Assembly: GCA_025917655.1 (NCBI GenBank)
Contig: CP084619.1
Span: 2,523,001 to 2,587,000, forward strand
DNA length: 64,000 nt
Reading direction: 5' to 3'
Source of the DNA: Chlorella sorokiniana
Taxonomy: Eukaryota > Chlorophyta > Trebouxiophyceae > Chlorellales > Chlorellaceae
Position 1 is the stretch's first letter; the number at the start of each line of letters is the position of its first letter. Positions 46,101-58,346 of the stretch are shown piece by piece. The notes below the pieces were generated by a model, which searched no databases, was not told the origin of the DNA, and saw only the letters and a program-made list of their open reading frames with translations. A program made the position numbers and the translations under genes.

Positions 46101-48800
46101 GAACAGACGGGGGAGGGGAGGTGCGCCGCTCTGCCCTTCCTGCCTCTCTTCCACCCGGCCTCGCAGGGCGTGAGGGCGTCGGGCGAGGGGGCTTGTTCGC
46201 GCCTCCCTGCGGCTGATGCTTGGGGCATTGGTGCGGGGCAGAGGCGGGCTGCCGCAGCCCCGGCACAGCAGTGCCAGCTGGCGCACTCCCCATCACCAAA
46301 CTCTCCGCTCCACACGCATCCGCCCCATTCGCCCGCTCCCCCAGAAACCTTCACACTCACACACCGCATGTGCTCGCATGTGCCCCGCCCCCGCCCAGGT
46401 CTTCATCCTGCCCACCATCCGCATCAACGGCGCCCAGTACCGCGGCAAGATGGCCACGGCCGAGGTGCTGCGCGCCATCTGCGCCGGCTTTGCCGCAGGC
46501 AACACGCCCGAGGCCTGCTCCAAGGTGGGGGAGAGCGGGGGGGGGGGGACAGCAGGTGGAGCAGGGATGTGGCCAGCTGGCGCCCGCCTTGCACGCCTGC
46601 CCTCTGCCACCCTCTCCCAGTGGGGTCTGCCGCCATCAAGTCATCCTGCCCAACACCTGGTACCGCCCGTTACCGCTCATATGACCCCAACCCACACCTG
46701 TCACCACCCATCCACCCCGTACCCCGCCCCCTACACACACCAACACACACCTGCCACCGCATGGAGCAGGCCGTGGACGACCCGTGCATGCAAGGCGGCA
46801 AGGGCTACCAGGAGTGCGCCGCCCGCACAGACGGCAAGACACAGGCACGCCCTGCCCCCCACTCTGACCCCCTGCCGCCTGCGCTACCCATGCTTCTTGC
46901 CAGGCAGCCCGGCAGGTCCCCTGCCCCAGTCGCGCCTGCAGCCGCCGCACCGCCCGACGCTTGCTCTCCCAGACTCGCTGCACACTGCTGCACCTGGCCC
47001 ATACCCTCCTCACCATACCCGCCCACTCACATGCTGGGTCTCACGCTGGTCTGCACGCTGGTATGCACATACACACACACGCGTGCCGCTCTTCTTACTG
47101 CAGTGCGTGGCCACATTCACCGGCTTCAACTGCACCTGCGGCCACGGCTTCATCTCGCACATGGAGGCCAACGGAACGGAGGTGTGTCGCCGCACGGGCC
47201 GAGCTCCCGGCGTGGTGCAGGGTTGGTGGAGGGTGGGAAGACTGCGGCGGCTGGCAGCTTGCATCAAGGGCAAGCCGGCAGTCCCGCAGCTAGTCAAAAT
47301 GTCATCCAACTATCCAACCCAATCGGCACCAGATCGTTTCCAAAGACCCTGGCAAACAGAGCAAGCCTGGCATCTCGCCCCCTCCCCCGCTTCCCCCTCT
47401 GGCAGACGTGCCTGGACATCAACGAGTGCCTGTCCATCTCCCAGCTTGATCCCAAGTGCACCTGCCCACGCTGCGCCTGCAACAACACGCGCGGCGGATA
47501 CGAGTGCGCGGCCGCTGCTCCTGCGGCGCTGCCGCCAGCACACTGTCCACATGCACGCTGCTGCATTAAACCAGTTTGGAATGTGTTGCACGCGAATGCC
47601 ACCAATTCGCCACGAGTGCCAGCATAGGGCTGCCCTGCGCTCCTTGCTTGCCCCTGCTCTGCCCTTGGACCCCATGCACCGCTCCCATACTGCCCTGCAG
47701 GTGCATCACCGACATCCCCAACGAATGCGCCACCAACTACGGCGGCTGCTGGCACGCCGACCTGAAGGTGGGGGCCAAACCCAGAGCTTCTCGGCATGCA
47801 AGGACAACCTGCAGGCGTACAAGGTGCGCAGCAGAGCTATGGGAGGGCGGGTGTCTTTGTTTTCCCTTTGGTTGGTGGGGCGTGGGGAGGAGGTTGGACA
47901 GCTCTCGGTTATGGTATGTGCAGGGTGCCTGCCTCTCTGTCAAGGCCCAAGCGTGTGCCTGCACCATGCTGCGTGTCCCCCACGCTCTCCTGTTGCCGCA
48001 CTGCATGCGTCGAAGCACCGACCGGCATCCTGCTAAGGCTCAACCCTTCAGCCTCTCACGCCCCCTTACGCCCCCAACCCCACCCACAGCGCGCCTTGGC
48101 CCGCGGCCTGCCCGTGGCTGACGTGCCGCTGCATACATGCACCTGCCCGCCCTGCTTTACCGCCGTGGAGCACGGCGGCGCCATCACCTGCACCCCCAAG
48201 TGCGACCTGCGCTACTGTGACCTGGATGTGGGGGTGTGCCACGCGGAGCCGGGTGGAGGAGGTGAGCGGCGGTTTTTTTGTGACATGCCGCCACTCCCGT
48301 GCAGTGTTGGGTGCGTGAGGTGGGGCTCTTGTGGGGGCATGCCAGGCGATGGATCTTCTGATCTGGCACGCCGCGCTGCATTGCCTGCAGGCGGCGGGTT
48401 GGGTGCGGGGGCCGTCGCCCTCATCGTGCTGGCGGTGGTGGCGGTGCTGGGCGGCGCGGGATACCTGGCCTACCAGTACCGCATCCGCAGCATCATGCAG
48501 CAAGAGGTGCGCGTGCATGTGGTGTATTTCATTCATTGCTGTTCATCGATTCGTTTGTTTTCATCGGGTTGCGAGGGGCGGTTGAGTCTTGGCTGGTTCT
48601 GCGCTCTGCGACGGGGGCTGCGGGCGGCACCTTGCGCCTCTCCCACCCCTGCTGCCCCCGGCCTGCAGGTGCGGGCCATCCTCAGCCAGTACATGCCCCT
48701 GCCGGAAGACGGCGACCCAGACCGTGGCCTGGCTGCGTTTGGCAGCAGGCTGAAGCAGCTGGGCGGAGGCGGCGGCGGCGCCAGCAACGGCGGCGTGTGA
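43121..48800 (+). CDS. VSR: Vacuolar sorting receptor (VSR/BP-80 family)
   Basis: Type I receptor that sorts soluble vacuolar proteins at the Golgi. Signal peptide MRCTVFLALLSAIVVGVRA starts at 43121. Exons: 43121-43274, 43548-43663, 43838-43945, 44109-44224, 44396-44521, 44749-44844, 45152-45327, 45621-45758, 45975-46120, 46399-46524, 46770-46844, 47104-47181, 47406-~47550, 47701-47823, 48090-48261, 48391-48506, 48669-48800 (TGA). The PA domain covers GALRGRLVYLDAAYH, ILLVDRG and GARGAIVVNYED. The VSR-specific part has WEFWTNSNDQCGP, NWTVFTPHYIVWICP and RINGAQYRGKM. EGF-like repeats follow (CTCGHGFISH, DINECLS, NECATNYGGCW). One membrane span (AVALIVLAVVAVLGGAGYLA) precedes YRIRSIMQQEV and YMPL, the tyrosine sorting signal of plant VSRs. 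Frame slips lie in C or G runs near 44509, 45275 and 47772. Introns after 46844 and possibly 45758 have GC donors. Confidence 0.96.
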
Positions 48801-48934
48801 CCCCGGGCGCCCACCTCCTGCCTCCCAATCCACGCCTGCACCTCCTGCAGCCTGCGTTGTATCCTGTAGCTGTAGATAATTAAAGCTTGTTGTCCCGGGC
48901 ACCTTCCATGTGACGCCCTGCTGGGCATGAAGCC
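48801..48934. other. Short convergent gap between VSR (+) and FANCI (-)
   Basis: Only about 130 bases lie between the VSR stop and the provisional FANCI stop, so the two 3' ends probably overlap, or FANCI stops earlier than marked. No TGTAA found; an AT-rich patch (gtagataattaaagc) is at 48872-48886. Confidence 0.35.
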
Positions 48935-51900
48935 CTACCCAGCCGCCCCAGGGGCAGCGCAGCTTCGCCCGGTCGAGGGCCTTGCCTTGCAGTCGCCCTC
49001 AGCACATGTCCACAGCGGCAGCGGGAGATGCAGCATGGCGCCCTGGGCCCGCCTAGCCCCCTCTGCACCCATCAAATACGTCGCGCCGTACGTTTCGCCA
49101 CCCTCCTCCTCCCCCTGGCCAGCCTCTGTCTGCATGCCCGTCCCCTCGTCCTCCTCCCGCAGACCATGCAGCTGCTCCTGCCCATGCGCGCGCGGTGGCT
49201 GGTGCGCTTGTTGGCGCGCGCGCTTGCCGCGCGGCTCCCCGTTCGCCTCTTCGCCGCCCTCCCGCGGCTCCAGCTCGATCTTGAAGTCCCTATTGGTGGC
49301 TCGCCGCGCGCGCTGGCCATCAGGTTGACGCCGGCTGACCACAAGGTGTTGCGTGTGCACAAAGCAGCGGCATGAGCAGCGTCACCCACCGGCGTGCAGT
49401 GCAGGCAAGCAGCGCAGGCAGGGTCGGCAGCGCTCAACCAAGATCGAGCAGGAGTAAAAGAAGGAAGAAAGGAAGCAAAGCAAGACCGGCTCGATCACGG
49501 GTGCTGGGCGGCGCAGCTGCAGCGCACCTTGCGTGGACAGGAGGATGAGGTGGCGCTCAAACTCCTCAATCTGGAAGATGAGGGCGGGCACCTGGCGGCT
49601 CTCGCGCTTGGCGCGGTTGGCCGCCGCCGCTCCTGCGCGCGCGCGCTTGCGTGCTTCGCGTTGGGCATCTGCAGGTAGGAGGCCAGGCGCATGAGCACTG
49701 ATGGATGAAGAACTATGAGGTGGTTGGATGTATGGAAACAAGAGCCAAGCGTGCCAAGCAGCCTGCCCCACCCCACCCCAGCTGTGCCAGAGCAGCCGCG
49801 ACACTTATGCCTTGTGCATCACCCTCATTACTGTCAGTGCCTTGGTTCTCCTGTTCCCTGCAGTCGCCTGGAGCAGCGCCATGAACCTCCTGCGGGCAGC
49901 AGGCAGGCGCAGCGTGCTGGGCAGACGGGGTTACAACCGCTGCGCTGCCACGTGCTGCAGGATCCCAGAGCGTGGGGGGCTGCACCAGGCACATGAGAAG
50001 CACTGCACAAAGGCCGCCAGCAAAGACAGCCCAGTGGGAAGCCCAGCCGCACCTGCACAAAGCTATAGACGGCCGGGGTGCAGCTCTTGTTCACCCAAGC
50101 CACCAGCTCGGTGAAGGCGGTGCTGAGTGCCAGCTTGGCGTCCCGGCTCGCTGCAGCAGGGCCACCGTGCAGCACGCGGGAGGCTCACGTCACAGAGGCA
50201 GTCAAGTGACAGGGCTGTAGGGCGGATGGCGGGGCGAGCCACAGCAACCCGGACACACCAACAGACACAGCTCTGCGGGCATGTGCCCACCGGCGCCTCG
50301 CGGCAGCGCCTGCGTCTTGGCTGCCGTCGCCAGCAGCTTGAACAGGCGGGTGAGCGCCTTGAGCAGCATGTCGCAGGGGCTGCCGGTGAGGGGGTGTCAC
50401 ACAGGACGGCTGCACCACGCGGGGCGCACGCCGACCTCACAGCCGTGACCCGCTTAGGAAGACGGATGGACCCTATCTTGGCGCCGATGCAGCTGCCCTC
50501 CTCCCCTCCCACCTAGCACCTCCGCCACGGCACGCAGCCGCGCCAGCACCGCGCGCTCCCAGGCCCGCCGCGTTGCCTCCAGCCGGTTGCTGCGTGCCGC
50601 AGCGCCCTCCCGGCCGCCCGCACGCGCCGCTGCGCCCATGGCCCGCACCTTGGCCAGCGCCCAATCCAGAGTGCTGCAGGGGGCAGCAGGGTGGGCCGTG
50701 GGCGCCGCAGGAGCAACCGGGTCAGCAAACAGGGGCCACCCCTCCGCCGACCCTTCCTATGCAGCTCGGCTGTTCTGCGGTTGCCTTCTCTGCCCTGACC
50801 AAAGTCTGCTGCCTGCGGGCCCAGGCCTCCAGCTGCACCTGTAGCAGGAAAGCCCTCCCACCAGCCAGCCCAGCAGCCGAGCCACGCAACACACACACAC
50901 ATGCGCATGCGCAGCCCGCCCACCCCAGCACTGCCTCCAGGTGGCTGCCTGCCACCCCCAGCATGCCCTGGTATGTGCGTGCGGTGAGCGCGCCAAATCG
51001 CTCCCCCTCCTCCAACATCACCTCTGGGAAGGGAAGGGGTAAAAAAGGGGCAAATCTACGCACCACCAGCATGGGCACGTGGGGCGCTGCCGCAAGCGCG
51101 ATGGCTGCGATGGCGCCGGCAGCGGGCGTGAGCCGCACCGCAGGGCAGGCCAGGAGCTGACCCGCCGCGGCCGCTACCCCTTACACACCTGCATTGAGCA
51201 TGCCGTGGATGTCCCGGGCAATAGCCAACAGCAGGGACACGTTATCGCCGTCGCCGCTGTCCGCAGCCGTCACAACCCCGCCGCCATCCGGCGCCGCTGC
51301 GGCGGCCCGCCCCCGCAGCGCCAGCTGCAGCAGCGCCTTGGCCGCCGACACCTGGGTCAGGCCGGTAATGCGTTCCAGCCCCTCCACTGCCCAGCCAGCC
51401 ACGGCGGCTGCGAGGGGCCGGGCCAGCAGGGGTGCCACCGCGGCCAGCCCGCTGCACAGCTGCTCCAGCTCTCTGGCGCAGCTGGGTTTCAGCAGTGCCA
51501 CCAGCAGCTCATGAAAGAGAGGCAGGGCTGCCGCCACGGCCAACTGCTCCTCATCCAGGCCATCCAGTGCGGGGAGCCCCGCCTCCTCTGCTGCAGCGGC
51601 GCTCGGCGGCGGCAGCCGGCGGAGCACGGCGGCGACGCTGGCGAGGCCCCCAGCCGCGCCCATGCTCAGCAGCTGGTGCAGAGCACTTGCTGCAGCCTGC
51701 AGGGCCGCCGTGTGCAGAGGTTGAACCTAGCAGCGGACGCAGGGTCTTGCTTGCTGACAACAAGCAGCGGATGCAGCGGCGCACCTGCGTCACTGCCTCG
51801 GAAGCATCCTTTTCCTTCTTCAACCCTGCACTCCCAGCCGCCTGTGCAACGCGGGGTTTGCAGTGGGACAGCAGCACCGTCTGCGCAGCCCTGCAGCAAG

Positions 51901-54900
51901 CCACAACAGACCCGGTGACACGGCTGCAGCACCTCTGAGCATAACGGTGGTTGGAGGAGGTGGCGGCTGCAGGGCGTGAATCCGTGGCAGCAACAACAGG
52001 CCACCTGAAGATCGGGCGCGCCAGCTCCTGCCACTCTGGCACCGCAAACAGCTGCTTTGCCGCCACGGCATCCGCCTCGCTGCCAGCTGCAGGCAAGGGA
52101 GCACCGAACCGTGTTACACGCCCGCTGCCCTTTCCCCATATCACGGAAGTATCGTTGCAAAGGTATCGCAATGCTTGAGTTCGCGGCAGCAGCGGGGGGC
52201 CAGGGAAGCACCCACCTGTGCCCGTGCCAATGGCTCCTGCCAGCTCGCTGGCTTCGCAGGCGTGCAGGCGGCGCAGGGCGGAGGTGAGCGCAAAGGCGAT
52301 GAAGTCGGTGCTGCGGCAGAGCTCGCGGGTCAAGTCTGTAGCTGGGGTGCCCGCGCTCTGAGCACAGGGCGTGTGTGGGTGGGGGAGCAGGGGGAGAGGG
52401 GTGGGGGTGGGGGTGAGTGAGTGTGGGGGGCAGGTGGGAGGGCTGGGTGGGGTGGGTGGGGGAGGGAGGGGGCGCCACGGGGAAGCCCCTGAAATAACGC
52501 CCATCACCCGCGTCGCTTCCGGCAGGCAGGGCAGGGGGTGGGAGCTTCAGCATGATCGACGCGAGGGGCAGCCGCAGCTCACGTTGGACAGCGCAAAGCC
52601 GTCGTCCGCCACGCCATCCAGCATCTTGGCCAGGCAGGCCAGGCTGCAGGGAGGGGGAGCACCACCCGCATGCTGGGAAGGCACGCTGCACTCCTGCGGA
52701 ACCCGTTCCGGCTTTGAAGCTGCCACAGAGACGTCAGCGCCGCACTGCACCTGAGCACCGGCACGCGTTGGTCCACCCCAACCACGCTGCTCTGCTGCAC
52801 GGAGGTTGCGCTGGCGGCGGCAGCCAGGGGCGGGCGGCTGGGGCCGCGCTTGGGGCCTCCCACAGCCTGCAGCGGCGCAGAGAGCCGGACATTCAGAATA
52901 CACACTCGGATATTAGGCTGCGCAGCTTCTTTGGCACGAGCACAGCAAGACCTGCAGCGCAGCATGCATGGGAGCCGGTGATGCAGCACACACCACGCAC
53001 CTGTGTCAGACCCTCTCCCTTCTTGCCCCTGCCCCCTTGCATTGCGCCGCCACCAGGTCTTCCAGCCGTTGGTGTTCCCTGTGCAGGCGCAGCAGGCACG
53101 CGGCCAGATCCTCTGGGTCCTCCACCTCCTCCTCGCCCTCGCTCCCTGCGGCTGCACCACGTGCAACGTACACAGCAGGCAAGCGGGAGATGAGCGGGCA
53201 CAGGCCAGCGGCGATCGCACCGTGCCCAGCCACGATTGCCTACACCGCTGCTACAGGCGGGCAGCGGGCCCACTCAAGCAGCTTTTGAAGGCGGCACCAG
53301 CCCAGCCGCTGCCGTCCAGGGCGAGCGGCTTGCTGGGAGCAGGCACGCCACGCACCCGCGCCGCCGGTCAGCTGGCCCAGCAGGTCCTCCATGGCCACCT
53401 CCATGCACCCCAGCAGAAGGCCCGCGCTGGCCTGGCCCAGCTGGCCGCCGGATGAAGCCAAGTTGAAGTCTGCAAGGCCGGGGGCGTCCCAGACGGGAGC
53501 AGATGCGCTGAGGGACAGAGCAAGAGGCGGGGAGCCAGCGGGCGACAGGTCCAGAGCTGGTCCTTGGCCAGCGGCAGAGGCGCTGCTGCCTGAGCTCAGG
53601 ATCGTGGGCAGCGCAGCACACCCTGGGAGGCATCCAAGTGGAAGTCCTCCAGCGTGGAGTCTGCCAGGCGGCGGCGCAGCGCAGCAAAGCGCAGGCGCAG
53701 CGCGGCGGCGGCGCCGTCAGCGTCATCGCCGCCGCAGCTGCCGCCGCCCGCGAGCAGCGCAGAGCGCACGGCCGCCAGCAGGTGGGGCAGCGGCTCCACC
53801 AGCCTCGCGCCCTCGCCCTGGGCTCGCGCGCACGCCTCCAGCTTCAGGGGCGGCGACAGCTGCTCGTCCTCCTCGTAAAAAGCGTGGAAGTGCGGGAGCA
53901 GCGGCTCCACCACCGCGTCCTGCGCAGGGCGGCAGCAAAACCACCAGAGCAAGCGCTCCGCTGAAGCCTACAACCTCTGCTTAGTCACATCAGGTTTCTT
54001 CGGCCCCCGTGTAGCGCTCGCCAGGCTGCTGGCGGCAGTCTCCACCTGCTCCTCACCTGCACAGACGGGTCTGCCGCCAACAGCGCCGGCAGCCCGTCGT
54101 ACACCACGCACCGCACCTCGGGTTGCTGCGTCGGGCAGAGCAGGGCAGCACGCGGGGGTTTTGGAGGGCGGCGAGTGCACTCGTGCGGGCAGCCACAGCG
54201 CACGCCTCTCGCATGTCTCCCTGCACAGGCCATTGCCATGCACGACCAGCCCGAACACAGCCGCCCTCGCCCCCGCTCCACCTGCGTGAGGCAGCGGCGC
54301 AGGAAGGACATGGCCTCGTGCAACAGCGTGCCGCCGCCGCCGCCGCCGCTCAGCGATGCCAGCTGGCTCATGGGCACCTGCGGTGGCGGGAGGGGAGGGG
54401 GGTGGACAGCGCCGGGGGCAACCTCATCCCTCAGCACTCGTGCGTCATACTTGTATGTTTCTTGCTGGGCATGCACCCGGCCCTAAAGACTGGGAAGAAG
54501 ATGAACATGCATGCACGGGCTGTTTCGTTCCCTCCACGGCGCCTGCTCAGCCACCTGACCTGGCTGGGTCCAGGTTGGCTAGTGTCAAGGCCTGCACCGC
54601 CAGCGCCGCCGCCGTGCATAAGTTCCTGTGTCACCATGTGGAGGAAGCCGCGGGCTGCCAGCAGGCGCGAGTGCAACTCGCGGCTGGGGGAGGCGGGGGG
54701 CACAGGTTGCGGTGACGGACAGCAGCGACAGCGATTGTGCTGGACATGGGAGTTCACAGCCCCGCATGCACACCTGCCCTGGGCGGATGCAGCACGTTGC
54801 CACGATGCGACCACACGAGGCTGCTCTGCTGCCATGGAGGGTGCCCTGGGAGCGAGCACGCGCCACCCACCCTCCAAGTACCCACACCCGCACCACAACC

Positions 54901-57900
54901 CCTGCCGCCGCGCACGTTCACACCTGAACATGGCCTTGCGCAGCAGCATGGCGAGGTAGTCCTGGGCGTCGCGGCGTGCGCGGCACAGCGGCGCGACCGC
55001 CAGCAGCAGCGCCAGCGCGCAGCCCGGCGGCAAAAAGGCCAGGTGCTCCAGCGAAAGCTTCATGTCGGGCAGCTGGTCTGCGGCTCTCCTCGGGAGGGGA
55101 CACGAGCGGGTGTGGGGTTAGGGAGCCAGGGGCGTGCATGGACACAAAGCTTTTCTTAATGCAGCAAATCCCTCGCAGACGTGGCCTCAAGCACACATGA
55201 GCAGCAATGGCTGCGCAAAATAGGCGAGAACCTGGCCTGGGTACGCAACCGTGGCTGCCCGCCGACGCTCACCGCCGATGGTGGCCTGGTTGCGGCGCAC
55301 CAGCAGAGCCAGCAGGCGCACGTACGGCGCCGCGACCTCCTCCCGCGCGCCCAGCAAGTGGAGGTGGCACAGCGACACCAGGTCTTTGCGGAAATCGCGG
55401 TGCGCCTCAAACAGCTCCAGCAGCAGCCGCACGCCCAGGCTGGACGCGCGCTGAGCAGGCGGCGCCATGGAGGCGGCTGTGGCGCCGCCGCCGCCGCCTG
55501 CGTCCGCGGGGCCGCCGCTGGTTGCGGCTGCGGCCGCGGCAGCAGCAGCCGCCAGGCCCTTCCCGCAGCGCCGATGGTCGCAGTACCGCCGCCACCCGCC
55601 TCTATGAGTGCAACCGCCAAGGCTACCATGGGCTGTACCATGCCCGCCTGTGCATGGCCCGAGCAGCGTGCGCAGCGCAGCAGCGAGTCGCGCAGGGCGG
55701 CCACCTGCCCCGCCCCCAGCTCCGCCGCTGCCTTGCTGCTGGGGAAGGGCAGCCAGGGGCAGGAGGCCACCGACGCCGCATCCTTGAATGCGCCCAGCAC
55801 CACCGCTTTCAGCGCGTCTGCAGGTGGGAGAAAGAAAGGGCGACAGCTCACGCATCGCCAGGAACAGCCTCAGCTGGGGCCGCCTCGGCTTGCGCCGCAG
55901 TTCAGGCAAGCAGGATATGGAGCCACAGCAGCGCTGCAAGTGATGCGGCAGCAAGGCAGCGCCACGGCCCAGCGCTCCCACCGGTGACGGGCTGCTCAAA
56001 GCGCTGCATGGCAGCCAGGGTGAAGGAGAGCGCCAAGGCAAAGGGCGTCAGCCGCGGCGGCGCCTCGGCGCGCAGCTGGCGCAGCCAGGCCTGCCCCAGC
56101 TCCGCGTCGTGCTTGGCCGCCATGTCAATGTGCAGCAGCACTGCGATTTGTGTGGGGGAAGGGGAGGGGGTGCGGGGAGGGAAAAAAGGGGGGTGCGGGG
56201 AGGGAAGGGAGGGGAGGGGGACAAGGCAGCGTCGACACAAGCGCAGGTGCCCGTTCAGAAGATGTTGGAGCAGGTCCAGTACATTGTCAGAACTTGGCCC
56301 GAAGGGGCAGTTGCAATGGGGCGGCATGCAGCGGGGACACGGCCCACCCCAGGGCGCACAGGCCAGCCAGGCGCGGGTCCGCCGACGCGGGTCCGCCACC
56401 GGGCGCCCCAGCACCCACCTGCGCCCTGCACCTCCTGTAGCTGGCGCCCCTGGTGGGGGCTGTCGGCGGCCTGCTGCTCGCGGTACTCAAACAGGCGCAC
56501 AATCTCCTGCGGAGCAGGGTGCGCAGGACCCAGCCGGGAATCAGAGATCCAGCTGGCGGCATCGCTTGGGAAACACAGAAACAAACAGGCTTGTTGTGCA
56601 TCTTGGCAAGCGGCATGCAAAGTGTCATCTTGCCTCCTGGATCACCAGCCCTTGCGGCCGCTCCCACCCCCTGAGCCTCACCCCCAGTATCAGCTCCCGG
56701 CAGCCACGGGTGGATAGCATGAGCAGCTGGTGTACCACGGCGGGTAGGTCCTGCGGGCTGGCCACCCGCGCCCGCTCCCCCGCCTTCTTCACCACCGCCC
56801 GCAGCTGGTCCTGGGAGCTGCAGGGGGAGTGTCGGTGCCAGGGAAAACCAGCAGGCAGTACCTGTGAGGACTCCAGTAGCATAGCAAGATACCCGTACTT
56901 CTGCAAGCAGCACGACAGGCTGGGGGCAGACAATGCAGCTACGGCTACACTGCCCCCAGCGCAGGCAGCGGGGCGCGCTCACAGCTGGAAGGAGCGGAGA
57001 GCGGCCAGCACGCGGCCGATGCCGGCCAGGGGCCAGCCGTGCTCGATGACGCGACCCACATACGCCTTGCACACGTCTGGGGGAAAGAAGATGGGCGGGC
57101 ACGCAGCTGTCTGGGTACAGCACCCACATGCTCAGCAGGCGCCCGGAAGAGGTCGGCCTGATGAGTCAGCGGGACGATCTGGTGCAGCACTGCACCCACC
57201 CATCCCAGCAGCAGCACCCACCTGAGACCTGGCATGCTGCGGCGGTCCCCTCCCCGCTGGGCACGTCCACCTCGCCCCCATGGCCTGCAGCAGCGCAAGC
57301 GCCTTGGGCAGCAGCTCCAGCGCAGCGCAGCCCAGCGGGCCGTCGCTCTGGAACGCATCAAACGCCGCCTCCACAACCTGCGATACAGCCGTAGCTGACC
57401 AGCTCACTGCGTAACAGAGCCCGAGATCAAGAGCTGCCCTGCATGCTTTGATGAGCAGCAAGCACTTGCAGCACAGCAGCAACGCATGAAGCCACTGCTG
57501 CTGTGATGCTGATGTGGGACATTGGTTTGCACCCACCTCAGACAAATCTCCCGAACTGCCAATAGTGCCCAGCTCGCAGTCCAGTACAGACACCAAATCG
57601 GCAGCCTGGCGCTCCGTCAGCGCTGGAGCGGAGGATGCGGCAGCAGCGGCACTGGCATTATCCGCACCCTCCTGGCTGCCGCTGCCAGTCGGGGCCAGCG
57701 GCTGTGCACCCAGCAGGCCCAGCACCGCTTGATAGACGCCGAGACGCACCGCCGCGAGGCGGTTAGCGTCGTGTGTAGAACACGGCAACGCTGTAACACC
57801 AGGGCGGCTGGCCACCAGCACTGCTTGCACGTACTCCTGCAATGAGGGAAGACAGCAGAGCTGTTCACCAAGCTGTGCGCTGACAGATGGAAGCAGGCGG

Positions 57901-58151
57901 CGCCAGCCCTATGCTGCACGCGGCGGACATGTCCGTGGCCGCTGCACTCGTCACTAAGTTCCACGAATTCGCAAGAGCCTCTCCAGGACGGCGCCCACCG
58001 TGTCCGAGTTCTCCTTGACGGAGCGGGCCGCGGCTTCTGGTGCGCAGCCCAGCACGAGCTTTTGCAACTCCACGGCAGCCCTGAGCTTCTCTTCAAGGCC
58101 TGCAGCGCTGGCGTAAGCCCTGGCCCCCGAGATCAGTTTCTCTCGCTCCAT
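48935..58151 (-). CDS. FANCI: Fanconi anaemia group I protein homologue
   Basis: Partner of FANCD2 in the ID clamp that marks and repairs DNA interstrand crosslinks. ATG at 58151; about 27 exons. N-terminal exons: 58151-~57963, 57836-57537, 57377-57229, 57076-56983, 56817-56682, 56506-56419, 56140-55982, 55817-55273, 55083-54924. Later ones include 54377-54282, 54125-54057, 53919-53622, 53469-53356, 52866-52751, 52643-52583, 52357-52216, 52086-52005, 51890-51785, 51697-51189, 50149-50053 and 49668-49528. Colinear matches to human FANCI: VVHQLLMLSTRGCREL, LLHIDMAAKHDAELG, LTPFALALSFTLAAMQRF, LAFLPPG, LAMLLRKAMF, EVRCVVYDGLPALL, LSPPLKLEACARAQGEG, IARDIHGMLNAG, ALIFQIEEFERHLILLS and RDFKIELEPREG. 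A lysine (codon 55060-55058, DMKLSLEHLAFLP) falls near human K523, the monoubiquitination site. The C-terminus is basic (GKRARQQ), but its stop is provisional. Confidence 0.9.
52376..52475 (+). repeat. G-rich tract inside a FANCI intron
   Basis: About 100 bases made almost only of G runs of 3 to 6 separated by T or A. It lies in the intron between the exons at 52583 and 52357; the FANCI transcript is the C-rich strand, so in RNA this is a long pyrimidine tract. Confidence 0.8.
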
Positions 58152-58328
58152 TGCGCGCCTGCTTCCGTTATCCACAATCAAGACATTATAATAGGCTGTG
58201 ACCTTCGGCAAAATGCGTCCTGCGGCTCGCACACTATTGAACAGGCGCCAGGATTCACCCCCTGCTGAGCGTGCTCCGGCGGCGGCCCTATTCAACTCGA
58301 CGACGCAGCACGAGCCAGGCGGCACGCC

Positions 58329-58333
58329 TTACA
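58329..58333 (-). terminator. TGTAA polyadenylation signal of the GT10 gene
   Basis: TTACA on plus is TGTAA on minus, 13 bases after the GT10 stop. That would leave less than 200 bases before the FANCI start codon on the same strand. Confidence 0.5.
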
Positions 58334-58346
58334 CGGCCAGGCCCGT

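Noticed and set aside
46216-48036. A 606-codon open frame on plus
   Set aside because: It runs through VSR introns and reads the VSR exons in a wrong frame; composition is that of a GC-rich shadow (long Pro/Ser/His stretches).
55207-57225. A 672-codon open frame on plus
   Set aside because: It is antisense to FANCI exons and introns. Minus-strand homology to FANCI is clear at the same place, so this is a shadow.
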